Positions 8,619 through 18,101 of a stretch of DNA of 64,000 bases are shown here, piece by piece. The stretch comes from Cellulophaga fucicola (GTDB taxonomy: Bacteria > Bacteroidota > Bacteroidia > Flavobacteriales > Flavobacteriaceae). How positions within the stretch are numbered: the stretch's first letter is position 1; each line of letters begins with the position of its first letter. The notes beneath the pieces are model-generated. The model saw nothing but the letters and a program-made list of their open reading frames with translations. It searched no databases and had not been told where the DNA came from. The stretch is taken from assembly GCF_900119145.1 (NCBI RefSeq), contig NZ_FPIY01000002.1, positions 565,579 through 629,578 of the forward strand, read 5' to 3'. Both the position numbers and the translations under genes were made by a program.

Positions 8619-9134
8619 TTAAAATCTTTTTATAGTTTTTATAGTATACATAATACCTATAGATACTGTAGACCACTCTGTACTATCACCTAATTGTATA
8701 CCTGTATAAGATAGGTTTAATTCTGTGCTTTCGCCCATTAAATATCCTAACTGAGGTCGGTAATAAAAGCCACCATCGTTATCATCGTTTAGACCAAAAC
8801 CCTGACCGGCATCTACACCAAAAGAAAAGGAGTTAGATGTCCAAAAACGTACAGAAGCAGCTGCTTTTAAAAACTGAATACTAGGTAAATCGTTTGCAAT
8901 TGTACCTGTATGGTATTTTTCTGCAAAACCGTGAATGTAACCTGCTGTTACACCTACATCTACAACTTCGCCCAAAGCCCACATATGGCCAACGTCTAGA
9001 CCAAGCATTAAACTTACATCATCTGTAAAATCGTCTAAAGGAATACCACCTTGTATACCTATTTTTAATCCTTCTTGGGCAGACAAATTAGCTGCCATAA
9101 TAGTACATACAATAAGTATTGCTATTTTTTTCAT
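8619..9134 (-). CDS. Small outer-membrane beta-barrel protein
   Basis: A 171-aa protein with a signal peptide (1-19, NLSAQ). Its alternating hydrophobic strands separated by short turns (IGIQGGIP, VGVTAGYIHGF, FSFGVDAGQGFG, LNLSYTGIQLG, VSIGIMYT) are typical of a small 8-stranded porin-like barrel. The last strand ends near the C-terminal aromatic residue Phe171. No enzyme motif is seen. It stands alone, convergent with the Lrp gene (26 nt between stops) and separated from the S41 gene by a hairpin. Function is unknown. Confidence 0.75.
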   Translation of the reverse strand: MKKIAILIVCTIMAANLSAQEGLKIGIQGGIPLDDFTDDVSLMLGLDVGHMWALGEVVDVGVTAGYIHGFAEKYHTGTIANDLPSIQFLKAAASVRFWTSNSFSFGVDAGQGFGLNDDNDGGFYYRPQLGYLMGESTELNLSYTGIQLGDSTEWSTVSIGIMYTIKTIKRF

Positions 9135-9200
9135 TTTGTTTGGGGTTTAGTTATCTACGGTAAAACTAAAGCCTTATACAAAACATCCATAATAAATGTT

Positions 9201-9239
9201 GCAAAACACTTGTTAACCGTTGTAGAACAAGTGTTTTGT
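9201..9239 (-). terminator. Terminator-like hairpin after the S41 peptidase gene
   Basis: A perfect 12-bp stem AAAACACTTGTT/AACAAGTGTTTT (9203-9214 with 9226-9237), extended by one C-G pair, with an 11-nt loop. It lies 12 nt after the S41 stop. The following T-tract on the minus strand is only TTTT, so it may also act as an mRNA-stabilising structure. Confidence 0.6.
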
Positions 9240-9250
9240 TATTCTGTAGT

Positions 9251-10843
9251 CTAAAAAACTTGTTTTTTTACATTATTTAAGATCCACTCTAACTCTGGAT
9301 CTCTATTATTTTCCCGGTCCTCTAAAGTAGGTATAATAGTCACGTCTGGAAGTACGCCATAACCATCAACTGCTGTTTTATACGGCGTCTCTAAAACCAT
9401 TAGGCCAAAATGTAATTTTATTTTAGAATTTGGCAAAATAACCTCTTTTGTTTGCCCCGCTACTGTACTGTTATATGCACCCCCTGTTTCTTCACCAACT
9501 ATTACCCCTCTCTTGTTTGCCTTTACAAAATTAGAGAATACAGAGCTAGCAGAAAAAGAACCCCCATTTACTAATACATATACATTACCCTTGTAATTAT
9601 TCTCTTTTGGTTCCGTAATTTTAGATTGCTTAAACCTATATACCAACTTACCGTCATCTTTATGCGACTTAAATAAGTCTCTAAAAAATAGGGCAGGAAC
9701 ATATATGGATTTAAAAATTGTACCGCCAACAGAGCTTTTACGAGACATAAAAGATTTTACTGTTGGAAATCTTGTTTTTATTTCTCCCTCTTCAACAAAC
9801 TTAAATTCCTCTTGAGCTAAATAAGAATACAAATCGTGAATTTCTACCAATCTACCACCTCCATTATTACGTAAGTCAATAATTAAATTTTTAGCCTTAA
9901 CAGAATCAATTTTCTCAAAAGCTTCTTTGTAAAACGATTCATAATCACCATTACTAAAACCTCTAATTTTTATATAAGCAATAGTACTATCTTCGCCTAT
10001 AAAGTCTAAATTTCTTGTGTTTTGTTTTTCAGACTTATTATATCCATACTTATAATTGTCGTTTAGTTTTTTCTTATAAGCTAGTTTAGCTAACTTCTTT
10101 TCTTCCTTAGTCTTTTTTAAAGGTTTTACATCTGGCAAAGTATCGGCTTCTACTTTTGCAAAACGTGTAGAGTCTTTAGGTATTCTTCTAAATACCTTAT
10201 TGTATAAGCTATCGTTTTTAGAGAATGTTACCTCTATACTATCTAATCTTCCTTTTTCTTTATAATAAAAACTACTTAATTTACGCGCAGCTAATGTGTT
10301 ATAAAAAGTAGTGTTAAATCCGTCTGACGAAAAATAAGTTTTATATTTTTTTAATAAATCATCAACCGAATCATCTCCCAACTTAACAACTTCACTGCCT
10401 ACCATTGTACTATCTTCTCCAAGTGTATTTTTAACCAATACAGCACCTTCTACATACTCAAACCTTAAAGAAGTAAATTCATTTTTCTTTTCATTTAAAG
10501 CTTTCCTTTCTTTTTTATGATACCTTTTAGCTGGAATAGAAACGCCCGCATGACCTTGTTTTATTGCACCTATTACTGGTGTTAATTTTTCATAAAAAGC
10601 ATAGGTAGTCATAGGTTCTACAATACTGTTTTTCAATTCTAAAAACGTAGCATCTAATTCCTCTTTAGGCGTATAATTGTATAGTCTAGGATGTAATCTT
10701 TTTAGCTTTCTGTATGCTAGATCTACATCTTTTTGCAATTCTTTTGGGCTATGTAATGTAGATATTTTTTGATTGTACTTGTCTACACTAGCACAAGAGG
10801 ATAGTATAAAAAAAGCAAAAAGGTACAAGGATATTTTTTTCAA
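9251..10843 (-). CDS. S41-family peptidase lipoprotein
   Basis: A 530-aa lipoprotein (signal peptide, lipobox LSSC with Cys17) of the S41 (C-terminal processing/tricorn-like) family. The helical N-terminal domain spans about 25-130, a PDZ-like segment precedes 260, and the peptidase core has LIIDLRNNGGG at about 322-332. The nucleophile block is VLVNGGSFSASS near 430, followed by GVIVGEETGGA. The Ser-Lys dyad of CtpA is not evident, so it belongs with the tricorn/IRBP-like branch. Translation appears to start at a TTG (10841-10843), since the signal peptide begins there and no ATG precedes it. Substrate unknown. Confidence 0.85.
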   Translation of the reverse strand: MKKISLYLFAFFILSSCASVDKYNQKISTLHSPKELQKDVDLAYRKLKRLHPRLYNYTPKEELDATFLELKNSIVEPMTTYAFYEKLTPVIGAIKQGHAGVSIPAKRYHKKERKALNEKKNEFTSLRFEYVEGAVLVKNTLGEDSTMVGSEVVKLGDDSVDDLLKKYKTYFSSDGFNTTFYNTLAARKLSSFYYKEKGRLDSIEVTFSKNDSLYNKVFRRIPKDSTRFAKVEADTLPDVKPLKKTKEEKKLAKLAYKKKLNDNYKYGYNKSEKQNTRNLDFIGEDSTIAYIKIRGFSNGDYESFYKEAFEKIDSVKAKNLIIDLRNNGGGRLVEIHDLYSYLAQEEFKFVEEGEIKTRFPTVKSFMSRKSSVGGTIFKSIYVPALFFRDLFKSHKDDGKLVYRFKQSKITEPKENNYKGNVYVLVNGGSFSASSVFSNFVKANKRGVIVGEETGGAYNSTVAGQTKEVILPNSKIKLHFGLMVLETPYKTAVDGYGVLPDVTIIPTLEDRENNRDPELEWILNNVKKQVF

Positions 10844-11001
10844 AGTGGTGGTTTTTTTGGTTTGTATGTCTTTTCTGTAATTGTAAGAAATACATCATAT
10901 TTTATGCCAATAAAGTTAAATTATTATACACGCCTAAAATAATGTTTAACATTCTTTTATTTTCAGCAAATCTATAGGGCAATTTTGTACCTTTAACTAG
11001 T

Positions 11002-11637
11002 ATGAAAAAAAAACTTATCATAATAATTTCTATACTAGTGCTATTGCCTTTCTTGGCAATTTTTTGCTCTAATGCTATTATTAAAAATGCAGCTAGCAAA
11101 AAAAACTATAATGATGTTACTATTATACCACACAATAAAGTTGGCTTAGTTTTAGGCACAACAAACAAATTGGTTAACGGTAGTCCTAATCCTTATTATG
11201 TGCACCGTATAAATGCTACTGTTGCTTTATACAATGCAAAAAAAATAGATTTTATTTTAGTTAGTGGTGATAATGGAAGTAAATATTACAATGAGCCAGA
11301 CACCTTTAAAAGAGCACTCGTAAAAGAGGGTATCCCTGCTGATAAAATATTTTTAGATTACGCTGGTTTTAGAACCTTAGATTCTATGGTACGCGCACAT
11401 TTAGTTTTTGGTTTAGATAAGGTTACCGTAATTTCTCAACAGTTTCATAACGAAAGAGCCATTTATCTTGCCGAAAAAAAAGGCCTAAAAGCAATTGGTT
11501 TTAACGCCATAGACTTAGAAGGTAAAGCCGGATTAAAAGTGCAAACAAGAGAATATTTAGCACGCGTAAAAGTTTTTGTAGATTTATTACTTAATACAGA
11601 ACCAAAATTCTATGGTGATAAAATAATCATAGAATAA
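11002..11637 (+). CDS. SanA/YdcF-like DUF218 membrane protein
   Basis: A 211-aa protein with one N-terminal transmembrane helix (about 3-23) and a DUF218 domain. The conserved GLVLGT (about 50-55), the VSGDNG loop, the GI-x-x-x-x-I-x-L-D-x-A-G-x-R-T-x-D-S block and the VISQQFHNERA motif are all present. E. coli SanA acts on the envelope permeability barrier, for instance vancomycin sensitivity at high temperature, and its enzymatic activity is unsettled. The gene is 10 nt from the NRAMP-like gene and probably co-transcribed with it. Confidence 0.85.
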   Translation: MKKKLIIIISILVLLPFLAIFCSNAIIKNAASKKNYNDVTIIPHNKVGLVLGTTNKLVNGSPNPYYVHRINATVALYNAKKIDFILVSGDNGSKYYNEPDTFKRALVKEGIPADKIFLDYAGFRTLDSMVRAHLVFGLDKVTVISQQFHNERAIYLAEKKGLKAIGFNAIDLEGKAGLKVQTREYLARVKVFVDLLLNTEPKFYGDKIIIE

Positions 11638-11647
11638 ACCAATACCA

Positions 11648-12913
11648 ATGCAAAAAATTAAATCCGTATTAAAAAACTTAGGTCCCGGGCTATTATTTGC
11701 CAGTATGGCGATAGGAACGTCTCACTTGGTACTTTCTACAAAAGCTGGCGCTCAATATGGTTGGTTAATGCTTATACCAATTATATTGGCTAACATTTTA
11801 AAATATCCTTTTTTTGAGTTTGGAATTAGGTACACTAACGTTACCAACAAAACATTAATAGAAGGTTATTTAAACCGAGGCAAAGGCTACTTATGGTTTT
11901 ATGCTATAATAACACTAATATCTACATTTACTATACTAGCAGCTTTATATTTGGTTACATCTGGCTTGCTAATTAATTTATTTAACTTAACAAACACCTC
12001 TATAAGTCTAGTTGCTTTTCTTCTCTTTAGTTTTATTTCTGTTTTACTTATTATAGGTAGATATACATTTTTAGAAAAATCATTAAAAATTGTTGTTTCA
12101 ATATTAGTCATAGCATTACTAGTTACTACCGCAGTTGTGGTTTTTAAAGGTAAGGTTGATGAAGTACCAAACTTTACACCAATGCCCTTTTTTGATAATG
12201 CGGGTATTTTATTTATCATTGGCTTAGTAGGATGGATGCCTACTGCTGTTGAAACATCTAGTTGGCTAAGTATGTGGACTATAGAAAAGCAAAAAGCGAC
12301 CAACAAAAAACTAGATATAAAAGAAGCATTATCCGAATTTAATCTTGGGTACATTGTAACTGCCATCCTAGCTATTTTTTTTATGACTATTGGCTGTATG
12401 TCGCTTTACGGTACCAACACGCAAATAAGCGCAAATGCTGTTGGTTTTGCAGAACAGCTAATTAATTTATTTACAGTACATATTGGGGAGTGGACAACCA
12501 TTTTTGTTGCTACTGCTGCATTTGCTACAATGTTTAGCTCTTGTATGACGGCACATGATGCTATTGCGCGAGTAAGCATAGATGTTATTGAAAAACTAAC
12601 GGCTAAACCAGAAAAAACAAAACCAAAAAAGAACTCTTATTTTGCTTTAGCAGTACTAATTTTAGCCCTTATAAACTTAGGTGTAATTGTATTTTTTAAC
12701 TCTAATATGGGTAAAGTTGTTGCTTTAGCTACGTTTGTTTCTTTTGTTGTTGCTCCTGTAGTTGGGTATATGAACCTTAAAAATGTAATGAGTAAAGATG
12801 TTCCCAAACAACATCAACCTAAAAAATGGTTGCAATTGCTTACTTATGCAGGCATATTATTCTTAAGTCTATTTGCTATTTATTATTGTTACATAGAAAT
12901 TTTTAAAAACTAA
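11648..12913 (+). CDS. Non-canonical NRAMP-family transporter
   Basis: A 421-aa integral membrane protein with about 11 helices and the overall NRAMP pattern. The opening LGPGLLFA block and KAGAQYGW at 32-39 are family hallmarks. However, the metal-binding DPGN of helix 1 reads GTSH (23-26) and the helix 6 A/M-P-H motif reads MPT (197-199, context GWMPTAVETS). Both ligand sets of Mn/Fe transporters are therefore missing and the substrate is probably not the usual divalent metal. It follows the SanA-like gene by 10 nt and ends at a hairpin. The fold is firm; transport function is inferred. Confidence 0.8.
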   Translation: MQKIKSVLKNLGPGLLFASMAIGTSHLVLSTKAGAQYGWLMLIPIILANILKYPFFEFGIRYTNVTNKTLIEGYLNRGKGYLWFYAIITLISTFTILAALYLVTSGLLINLFNLTNTSISLVAFLLFSFISVLLIIGRYTFLEKSLKIVVSILVIALLVTTAVVVFKGKVDEVPNFTPMPFFDNAGILFIIGLVGWMPTAVETSSWLSMWTIEKQKATNKKLDIKEALSEFNLGYIVTAILAIFFMTIGCMSLYGTNTQISANAVGFAEQLINLFTVHIGEWTTIFVATAAFATMFSSCMTAHDAIARVSIDVIEKLTAKPEKTKPKKNSYFALAVLILALINLGVIVFFNSNMGKVVALATFVSFVVAPVVGYMNLKNVMSKDVPKQHQPKKWLQLLTYAGILFLSLFAIYYCYIEIFKN

Positions 12914-12915
12914 AA

Positions 12916-12948
12916 AAGGAACACTAATAATTACAATTAGTATTCCTT
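12916..12948. terminator. Terminator between the NRAMP-like gene and acs
   Basis: A 13-bp stem with one mismatch (12916-12928 with 12936-12948) around a 7-nt loop. The minus strand continues into TTTTTTAGTTTTT, so it fits best as the acs terminator. The plus-strand T-run is poor. Confidence 0.75.
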
Positions 12949-12972
12949 CCATAATAAATATTTAGATAATTT

Positions 12973-14880
12973 CTAAAGTGAATTATCCATAATTTCTTGT
13001 ACAATTTCCGGATTTAACAATGTACTTATATCACCTAAGTTGCTTGTATCATCAGAAGCTATTTTACGCAAAATACGCCTCATAATTTTACCACTACGCG
13101 TTTTAGGCAAACCAGTTACAAACTGTATTTTATCTAATTTAGCAATTGGTCCAATATGCTCTGTTATTTGCTGATTAATCTCTTTACGCAAGTTATCTCT
13201 ATCTCTAGTCTCTCCAAACTCTTTTAGAATAACGTAACCATATAATGCATTTCCTTTAACATCATGCGGAAAACCTACAATAGCAGATTCTGCAACTGCC
13301 GGATGCTCATTTATAGAATCTTCTATTGGAGCTGTTCCTAAATTATGACCAGATACAATAATTACATCATCTACACGTCCTGTAATTCGGTAATAGCCAA
13401 CACCATCTCTTAACGCACCATCGCCTGTAAAGTATTTATCTTTATATGCAGAAAAATAAGTATCTCTATACCTTTCGTGATTGCCCCAAATTGTTCTAGC
13501 AATAGAAGGCCAAGGATATTTAATACACAAACGTCCTTCTACCTGGTTTCCTTTTAACTCTTCTCCATTTTCATCCATTAATGCGGGTTGTATACCTATA
13601 AAAGGTAATGTTGCATATGTTGGCGTTGTTGGCGTTACATAAGGGATAGGAGAAATCATAATTCCGCCTGTTTCTGTTTGCCACCACGTATCTACAATAG
13701 GACTATTATTTTTACCAATGTTATTATTATACCAGTGCCAAGCTTCTTCGTTTATTGGCTCACCTACAGACCCCAATACTTTTAAAGAAGATAAATCGTG
13801 GTTTTCTACAAAATCTAAATTCTCTTTTGCTAAGGCTCTAATTGCTGTTGGAGCAGTATAAAACTGTGTTACTTTGTGTTTTTCTATTACTTCCCAAAAA
13901 CGACCATAATCAGGATAAGACGGCACACCTTCGAACATTACAGTAGTTGCACCGTTTGCTAAAGGTCCGTATACAATATAAGAGTGCCCCGTAATCCATC
14001 CAATATCTGCAGTACACCAATACACATCATTTTCTTTATATTGAAAAATATTTTTAAACGTATACGCCGTGTATACCATATACCCTCCTGTAGTATGCAC
14101 CATACCTTTAGGTGTACCAGTAGAACCAGATGTATACAAAATAAAAAGTGGATCCTCTGCATCCATAATTTCAGGGACACAATCTCCATAAGCATCATCT
14201 AATAATGGTTGTAACCATTTATCTCTACCTGCTTTCATTTCTATTTCTGCATTGGTACGTTTGGCAACCAAAACAGTTTTCACACCAGGACAATCGTCTA
14301 AAGCAACATCTACAATCCCCTTTAAATCGATAGATTTTTTACCACGAAAAGAGCCATCTGACGTAATTACAATTTTACAATCAGAATCGTTAATTCTTGT
14401 TGATAGAGCATTAGAAGAAAAACCTGCAAAAACAACAGAATGTATAGCTCCTATTCTAGCACAAGCGAGTAGTGAAACTGCTAATTCTGGAATCATAGGT
14501 AAATAAATACAAACTCTATCTCCTTTTTTAACTCCGTTTTCTTTTAACACATTTGCCATTTTACAAACTCTTTTATGTAGCTCGTTATAGGTTATATGTT
14601 GCGCTTCTTCTTTAGGATCATTAGGCTCAAAAAGAATAGCCGTTTTTTCTCCTCTAGTAGTTAAATGCCTATCTATACAATTTTCTGTAATATTTAGTTT
14701 TGCATTTTCAAACCACTTTACCTCTGGCTTAGAGAAATCCCAACTTAAAACATTATCCCACTTTTTTCTCCATAAAAAATGTTCTTCTGCAATTTCTTCC
14801 CAAAAAGCTTCGGGATTTCTAACAGACTTACGGTATACCTGAAAGTACTCTTCTAAATGTTTAATGTGATAATTACTCAT
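12973..14880 (-). CDS. acs: Acetyl-CoA synthetase (AMP-forming)
   Basis: A 635-aa cytosolic enzyme that activates acetate to acetyl-CoA through acetyl-AMP. The P-loop motif ILYTSGSTGTPKG, DTWWQTETGG, the hinge region GRVDDVIIVSGHN and the C-terminal catalytic lysine Lys598 in TRSGKIMRR (the site acetylated by Pat-type enzymes in other bacteria) are all present. Length is close to the usual 650 aa, and the opening YHIKHLEEYFQVYRKSV fits Acs. The gene stands alone with a long upstream gap, in which I found no TAnnTTTG box. Confidence 0.97.
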   Translation of the reverse strand: MSNYHIKHLEEYFQVYRKSVRNPEAFWEEIAEEHFLWRKKWDNVLSWDFSKPEVKWFENAKLNITENCIDRHLTTRGEKTAILFEPNDPKEEAQHITYNELHKRVCKMANVLKENGVKKGDRVCIYLPMIPELAVSLLACARIGAIHSVVFAGFSSNALSTRINDSDCKIVITSDGSFRGKKSIDLKGIVDVALDDCPGVKTVLVAKRTNAEIEMKAGRDKWLQPLLDDAYGDCVPEIMDAEDPLFILYTSGSTGTPKGMVHTTGGYMVYTAYTFKNIFQYKENDVYWCTADIGWITGHSYIVYGPLANGATTVMFEGVPSYPDYGRFWEVIEKHKVTQFYTAPTAIRALAKENLDFVENHDLSSLKVLGSVGEPINEEAWHWYNNNIGKNNSPIVDTWWQTETGGIMISPIPYVTPTTPTYATLPFIGIQPALMDENGEELKGNQVEGRLCIKYPWPSIARTIWGNHERYRDTYFSAYKDKYFTGDGALRDGVGYYRITGRVDDVIIVSGHNLGTAPIEDSINEHPAVAESAIVGFPHDVKGNALYGYVILKEFGETRDRDNLRKEINQQITEHIGPIAKLDKIQFVTGLPKTRSGKIMRRILRKIASDDTSNLGDISTLLNPEIVQEIMDNSL

Positions 14881-15162
14881 GTGCTATTTCTTTTGGCCTA
14901 TTTAATACTAATAATTTCTAATTTAAGTATGCTCTTAAAATTAGATTGTAAAATGCATCATCCTAAAAAAAACAAAAACACATGCACAACAAAATTGCTA
15001 AATATGTGAGTTTACTCTAGAAAAACTGCTATTTACAGATTGAATTACTATAAAATTATATGAATTATTAAATATAGGAAATCTAGAAAAGAAATTAATT
15101 AAATATGTATTAAAAAATATAGTAATACTCAATAAATTTGAAGAATCTTAATTGAGCATAAA

Positions 15163-15191
15163 AAAAGAGTTGTATTAGTACAGCTCTTTAT
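15163..15191 (-). terminator. Terminator overlapping the OmpA-gene stop codon
   Basis: On the minus strand an 11-bp stem (one G-T pair) with a TAG/CTAA-type 4-nt loop is followed by TTTTTTTATGC. The left arm is made by the last codons and the stop of the OmpA-family gene (stop at 15175-15177), so the terminator is partly coding. Confidence 0.75.
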
Positions 15192-17100
15192 AGTTTAAAA
15201 TTACAATGTTGCATCTTCGATTTTCTGCATGAAAATAATCTATACAGTATACTCCATTTGCGCATTTATTAAGTATATGATCTTCACCATAACCAATAGT
15301 ATACAATATCCTTCTAGACTGAACTCCATTATCTATCAAGTACTTTTTAATTGCATCTGCACGCCCTTGAGATACTCTAAAATTTGATGAACTACCACCT
15401 TTACTATCTGTATGAGATTCTATTTGAAGATTAAATTCTGGAAACTTTTTAATTACCTTAATGGCTTTATCTAATTCTGTTTTTATTGCAGAAGTTAACT
15501 TAGAACTCTTAGTATTAAATGTAAACTTATTTAATTTAAGCATTGCTTTTCCCTCTTTCTCCACTACAAAATCTGCTGCAGACTCTAAATAAATATCGGT
15601 TTGTCCCTTTTTCTTTAAGTCATCAGCTATAAAATATTGCCTATATAATGAATGTAATTTTTTAGAAGCAATAACCGTAACTTTTTCTTGCCAAGGCAAC
15701 TCTATTTCATAACTACCATCTTCTGCAGATACTATTTCTTTAATAAGTGAATTTTCTTTTCCGTACACTTTAATAGTTACACCACCTATTCTAATATTAG
15801 TATTTGGATTTAGAGTTGCCCCTTGTAGTACAATTGTATTTAATTTAGGCTTTTCTGCTACCTTAAATCCGTAAATATCATCTTTACCTTTACCGCCTTC
15901 TCTATTAGATGAAAAATAGCCTTCTAAGCCACCCGTTGCATTGTTTTTTACAATAAAACCAAAATCATCTTCAGTTGAGTTTATTCCCTCTCCTAAATTA
16001 ATAGGCACTCCTACAGCTCCGTCTGCCTTTAAGTTAGACTTGTAAATATCCATACCGCCATAACCATAAAAAACATCAGAAGAAAAATACAGTCCATTTT
16101 CAAAAACAAAAGGAGAAATTTCGTTACCTGGTGTATTGACTCTTGGTCCTAAATTAATAGGTGCAGACATAATTTGTCCTTGATTTGTATTTACATAATA
16201 AATATCTGTACCCCCATAGCCATCATCAAAATTAGCAACAAAGTATAAGCGCTGAGAAGCTTCGTCATAAAAAGGATAGAAAAAACTAGTGCTTAAATTT
16301 TTTAGAATAAAATTGAAGTTACTATTACGATCTACTTTAGCTATTGACAAGGCATTTTTACCTGTTTCATCAAACAACATTTCGTTATCTTTTTCATTAG
16401 ATAACACATAAAATATTTTATCTAATTCTGATGAATAGTAAGGTGTTGCCTGATGAAATTTTGAAGAGGGAATAACTGTAGAGGGTATTACATTTGTAAT
16501 ATCTCCATCTTCCTCAATTTCACTTTCATATATATTTAAGTATACTCGCTCTGGTTTTTTTCTTTTCTTCTCTATGGTTACTCTTCTATCACTTGTAAAC
16601 AACAATTTATCTTTGTAAAACGATGGAGAAAAATCTGCTGATATACTATTACCTTTTACATTAAAAATATTATAATTAGGTATTATAATATCATCCGTAT
16701 TAGCTATATCAAAATTAAACTTGGCATTCTCTGCCCAGGCAGCTTCTTTTAAAATAGTATCATTCTCTAAAAACTTATTCATTTTTTGTTTCCCTGAAAT
16801 GATATACAAACTACGAAGCATTTTATTGTAATGAAAAGGAGGCAACACGGCATCGCTCTCTTGTATCATCTTATATGTATCCCAAGCTTTTTGATGCTGA
16901 TCTGTATTAAAGTAAGATTCAGCATAATTTAAAAATTGCTTTGTAGTTAATACTGTCTCTAGACTTTCTTTTGCATATTCTTCTGCTGCTTGCTCATATT
17001 TATACTGAAAGAAATAACGGTCTCCTTCAGATTTTAAATCTTGAGCATACAATGAAATTATAGATAAATTTAATAGTAAAAAGCTAAGCTTAAATTTCAT
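15175..17100 (-). CDS. OmpA-family protein with PD40 repeats (PorP/SprF module partner)
   Basis: A 641-aa periplasmic/outer-membrane protein: signal peptide (1-19, SLYAQ), TPR-like helices (about 20-110), WD40-like PD40 beta-propeller strands (about 150-410, with NEISPFVFENGLYFSS and FGFIVKNN), a short carboxypeptidase-regulatory-like beta domain (about 425-495), and a C-terminal OmpA peptidoglycan-binding domain (about 525-641). The last carries SHTDSKG and NFRVSQGRADAIKKYL. It is the last gene of a type B adhesin, PorP/SprF, OmpA operon, the same arrangement as sprD-type and PorE-like proteins in other Flavobacteriia. Its role is inferred to be anchoring or stabilising the surface complex. 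Confidence 0.9.
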   Translation of the reverse strand: MKFKLSFLLLNLSIISLYAQDLKSEGDRYFFQYKYEQAAEEYAKESLETVLTTKQFLNYAESYFNTDQHQKAWDTYKMIQESDAVLPPFHYNKMLRSLYIISGKQKMNKFLENDTILKEAAWAENAKFNFDIANTDDIIIPNYNIFNVKGNSISADFSPSFYKDKLLFTSDRRVTIEKKRKKPERVYLNIYESEIEEDGDITNVIPSTVIPSSKFHQATPYYSSELDKIFYVLSNEKDNEMLFDETGKNALSIAKVDRNSNFNFILKNLSTSFFYPFYDEASQRLYFVANFDDGYGGTDIYYVNTNQGQIMSAPINLGPRVNTPGNEISPFVFENGLYFSSDVFYGYGGMDIYKSNLKADGAVGVPINLGEGINSTEDDFGFIVKNNATGGLEGYFSSNREGGKGKDDIYGFKVAEKPKLNTIVLQGATLNPNTNIRIGGVTIKVYGKENSLIKEIVSAEDGSYEIELPWQEKVTVIASKKLHSLYRQYFIADDLKKKGQTDIYLESAADFVVEKEGKAMLKLNKFTFNTKSSKLTSAIKTELDKAIKVIKKFPEFNLQIESHTDSKGGSSSNFRVSQGRADAIKKYLIDNGVQSRRILYTIGYGEDHILNKCANGVYCIDYFHAENRRCNIVILNYKELY

Positions 17101-17111
17101 ATTATTTTATA

Positions 17112-18101
17112 TTAAAAGAATCTTGGAGTATCTATTTGTTTAGGCTTCTTGCTATCTTTTTTTCCTTTTCTAGAACTTGATCCACCAGACCTGCCCAAAT
17201 AAAACTTTAAAACAACCTCATGAGAACCATCGTTGTAATTTTTAAATGCATTAGTTGAGTAATCATAAGAATAACCAATAAACATAGAATTAGAAACTTG
17301 AAAACCAGCTAAACCACTCACTGCATTATCAAACCTATAAGATGCTCCTAATGTAAATTTATCATGGATTAAAAAATTGGTAGACAGGTTTACATTTACT
17401 GGAGAATCGGTAATATAATTTACTAAAAATGCTGGTTTAAACTTTAATTCATCACTTAAATCAAAGACCAATCCACCTATAAAATTAACTTGAGTTTTAT
17501 CTTCTTCTATTACAGCAACCTCATCATTATATAACGTACTCGTTAATAAATTTGGCACAGAAAGTCCTAAATACCAATCTTCTGCATATACAAATGTACC
17601 AGCACCAATAATTGGATAAAATTCGTTGTATTGGTTGTCTATTATAGCGGGTTCATTTTCGAACTCAAAATCTCCTTTAGCAAAATCTACATCTAAAAAG
17701 GAACCTCCTGCATTAATACCAAAAGACCATTTTGCATTGTCTGATAGCTTAACTTGGTAAGAGTATGATATATTCACTAAAGTCTGACTCATTGGTCCTA
17801 ACTTATCCGAATACGCATTAAATCCCAAACCTGTTTTTTCATTAGAAAACGGAATATTAGCTCCGATTCTTATAGTTGTTGGTGCTCCAGGAACATCTAT
17901 CCATTGAGCTCTATACAAACTCATTATTTCAGGATCTTCTACACTACCAACATAAGCAGGGTTAAAACTCCCTATATTGTACATATACTGTGTATATTGA
18001 GGTTCTTTTTGAGCATACATACTTGTAGCTGCAAAAAATAACATAGCAACACTTAGGTACCTAAAAACCTTTATGGATTTTTTATTTTTTTGTTCTATCA
18101 T
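17112..18101 (-). CDS. PorP/SprF family outer-membrane protein
   Basis: A 329-aa barrel with a signal peptide (ending SMYAQ) and the family opening PQYTQYMYNIGSFNPAYVGS. Strand blocks follow (LGFNAYSDKLGPMS, WSFGINAGGSFLDVDF, LGASYRFDNAVSGLAGFQ, FIGYSYDYS), and it ends with a Gly/Ser/Lys-rich tail. PorP/SprF proteins are needed to export and anchor type B T9SS substrates. I chose the ATG at 18101 because it makes an ATGA overlap with the upstream stop (18098-18100), a sign of translational coupling. An ATG at 18119 is the alternative. It sits between its likely cargo gene and the OmpA partner. Confidence 0.93.
   Translation of the reverse strand: MIEQKNKKSIKVFRYLSVAMLFFAATSMYAQKEPQYTQYMYNIGSFNPAYVGSVEDPEIMSLYRAQWIDVPGAPTTIRIGANIPFSNEKTGLGFNAYSDKLGPMSQTLVNISYSYQVKLSDNAKWSFGINAGGSFLDVDFAKGDFEFENEPAIIDNQYNEFYPIIGAGTFVYAEDWYLGLSVPNLLTSTLYNDEVAVIEEDKTQVNFIGGLVFDLSDELKFKPAFLVNYITDSPVNVNLSTNFLIHDKFTLGASYRFDNAVSGLAGFQVSNSMFIGYSYDYSTNAFKNYNDGSHEVVLKFYLGRSGGSSSRKGKKDSKKPKQIDTPRFF

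Noticed and set aside
13959-14202. Overlapping frames on both strands inside acs
   Set aside because: Both are shadows of the acs coding frame, whose motifs continue unbroken through this region.
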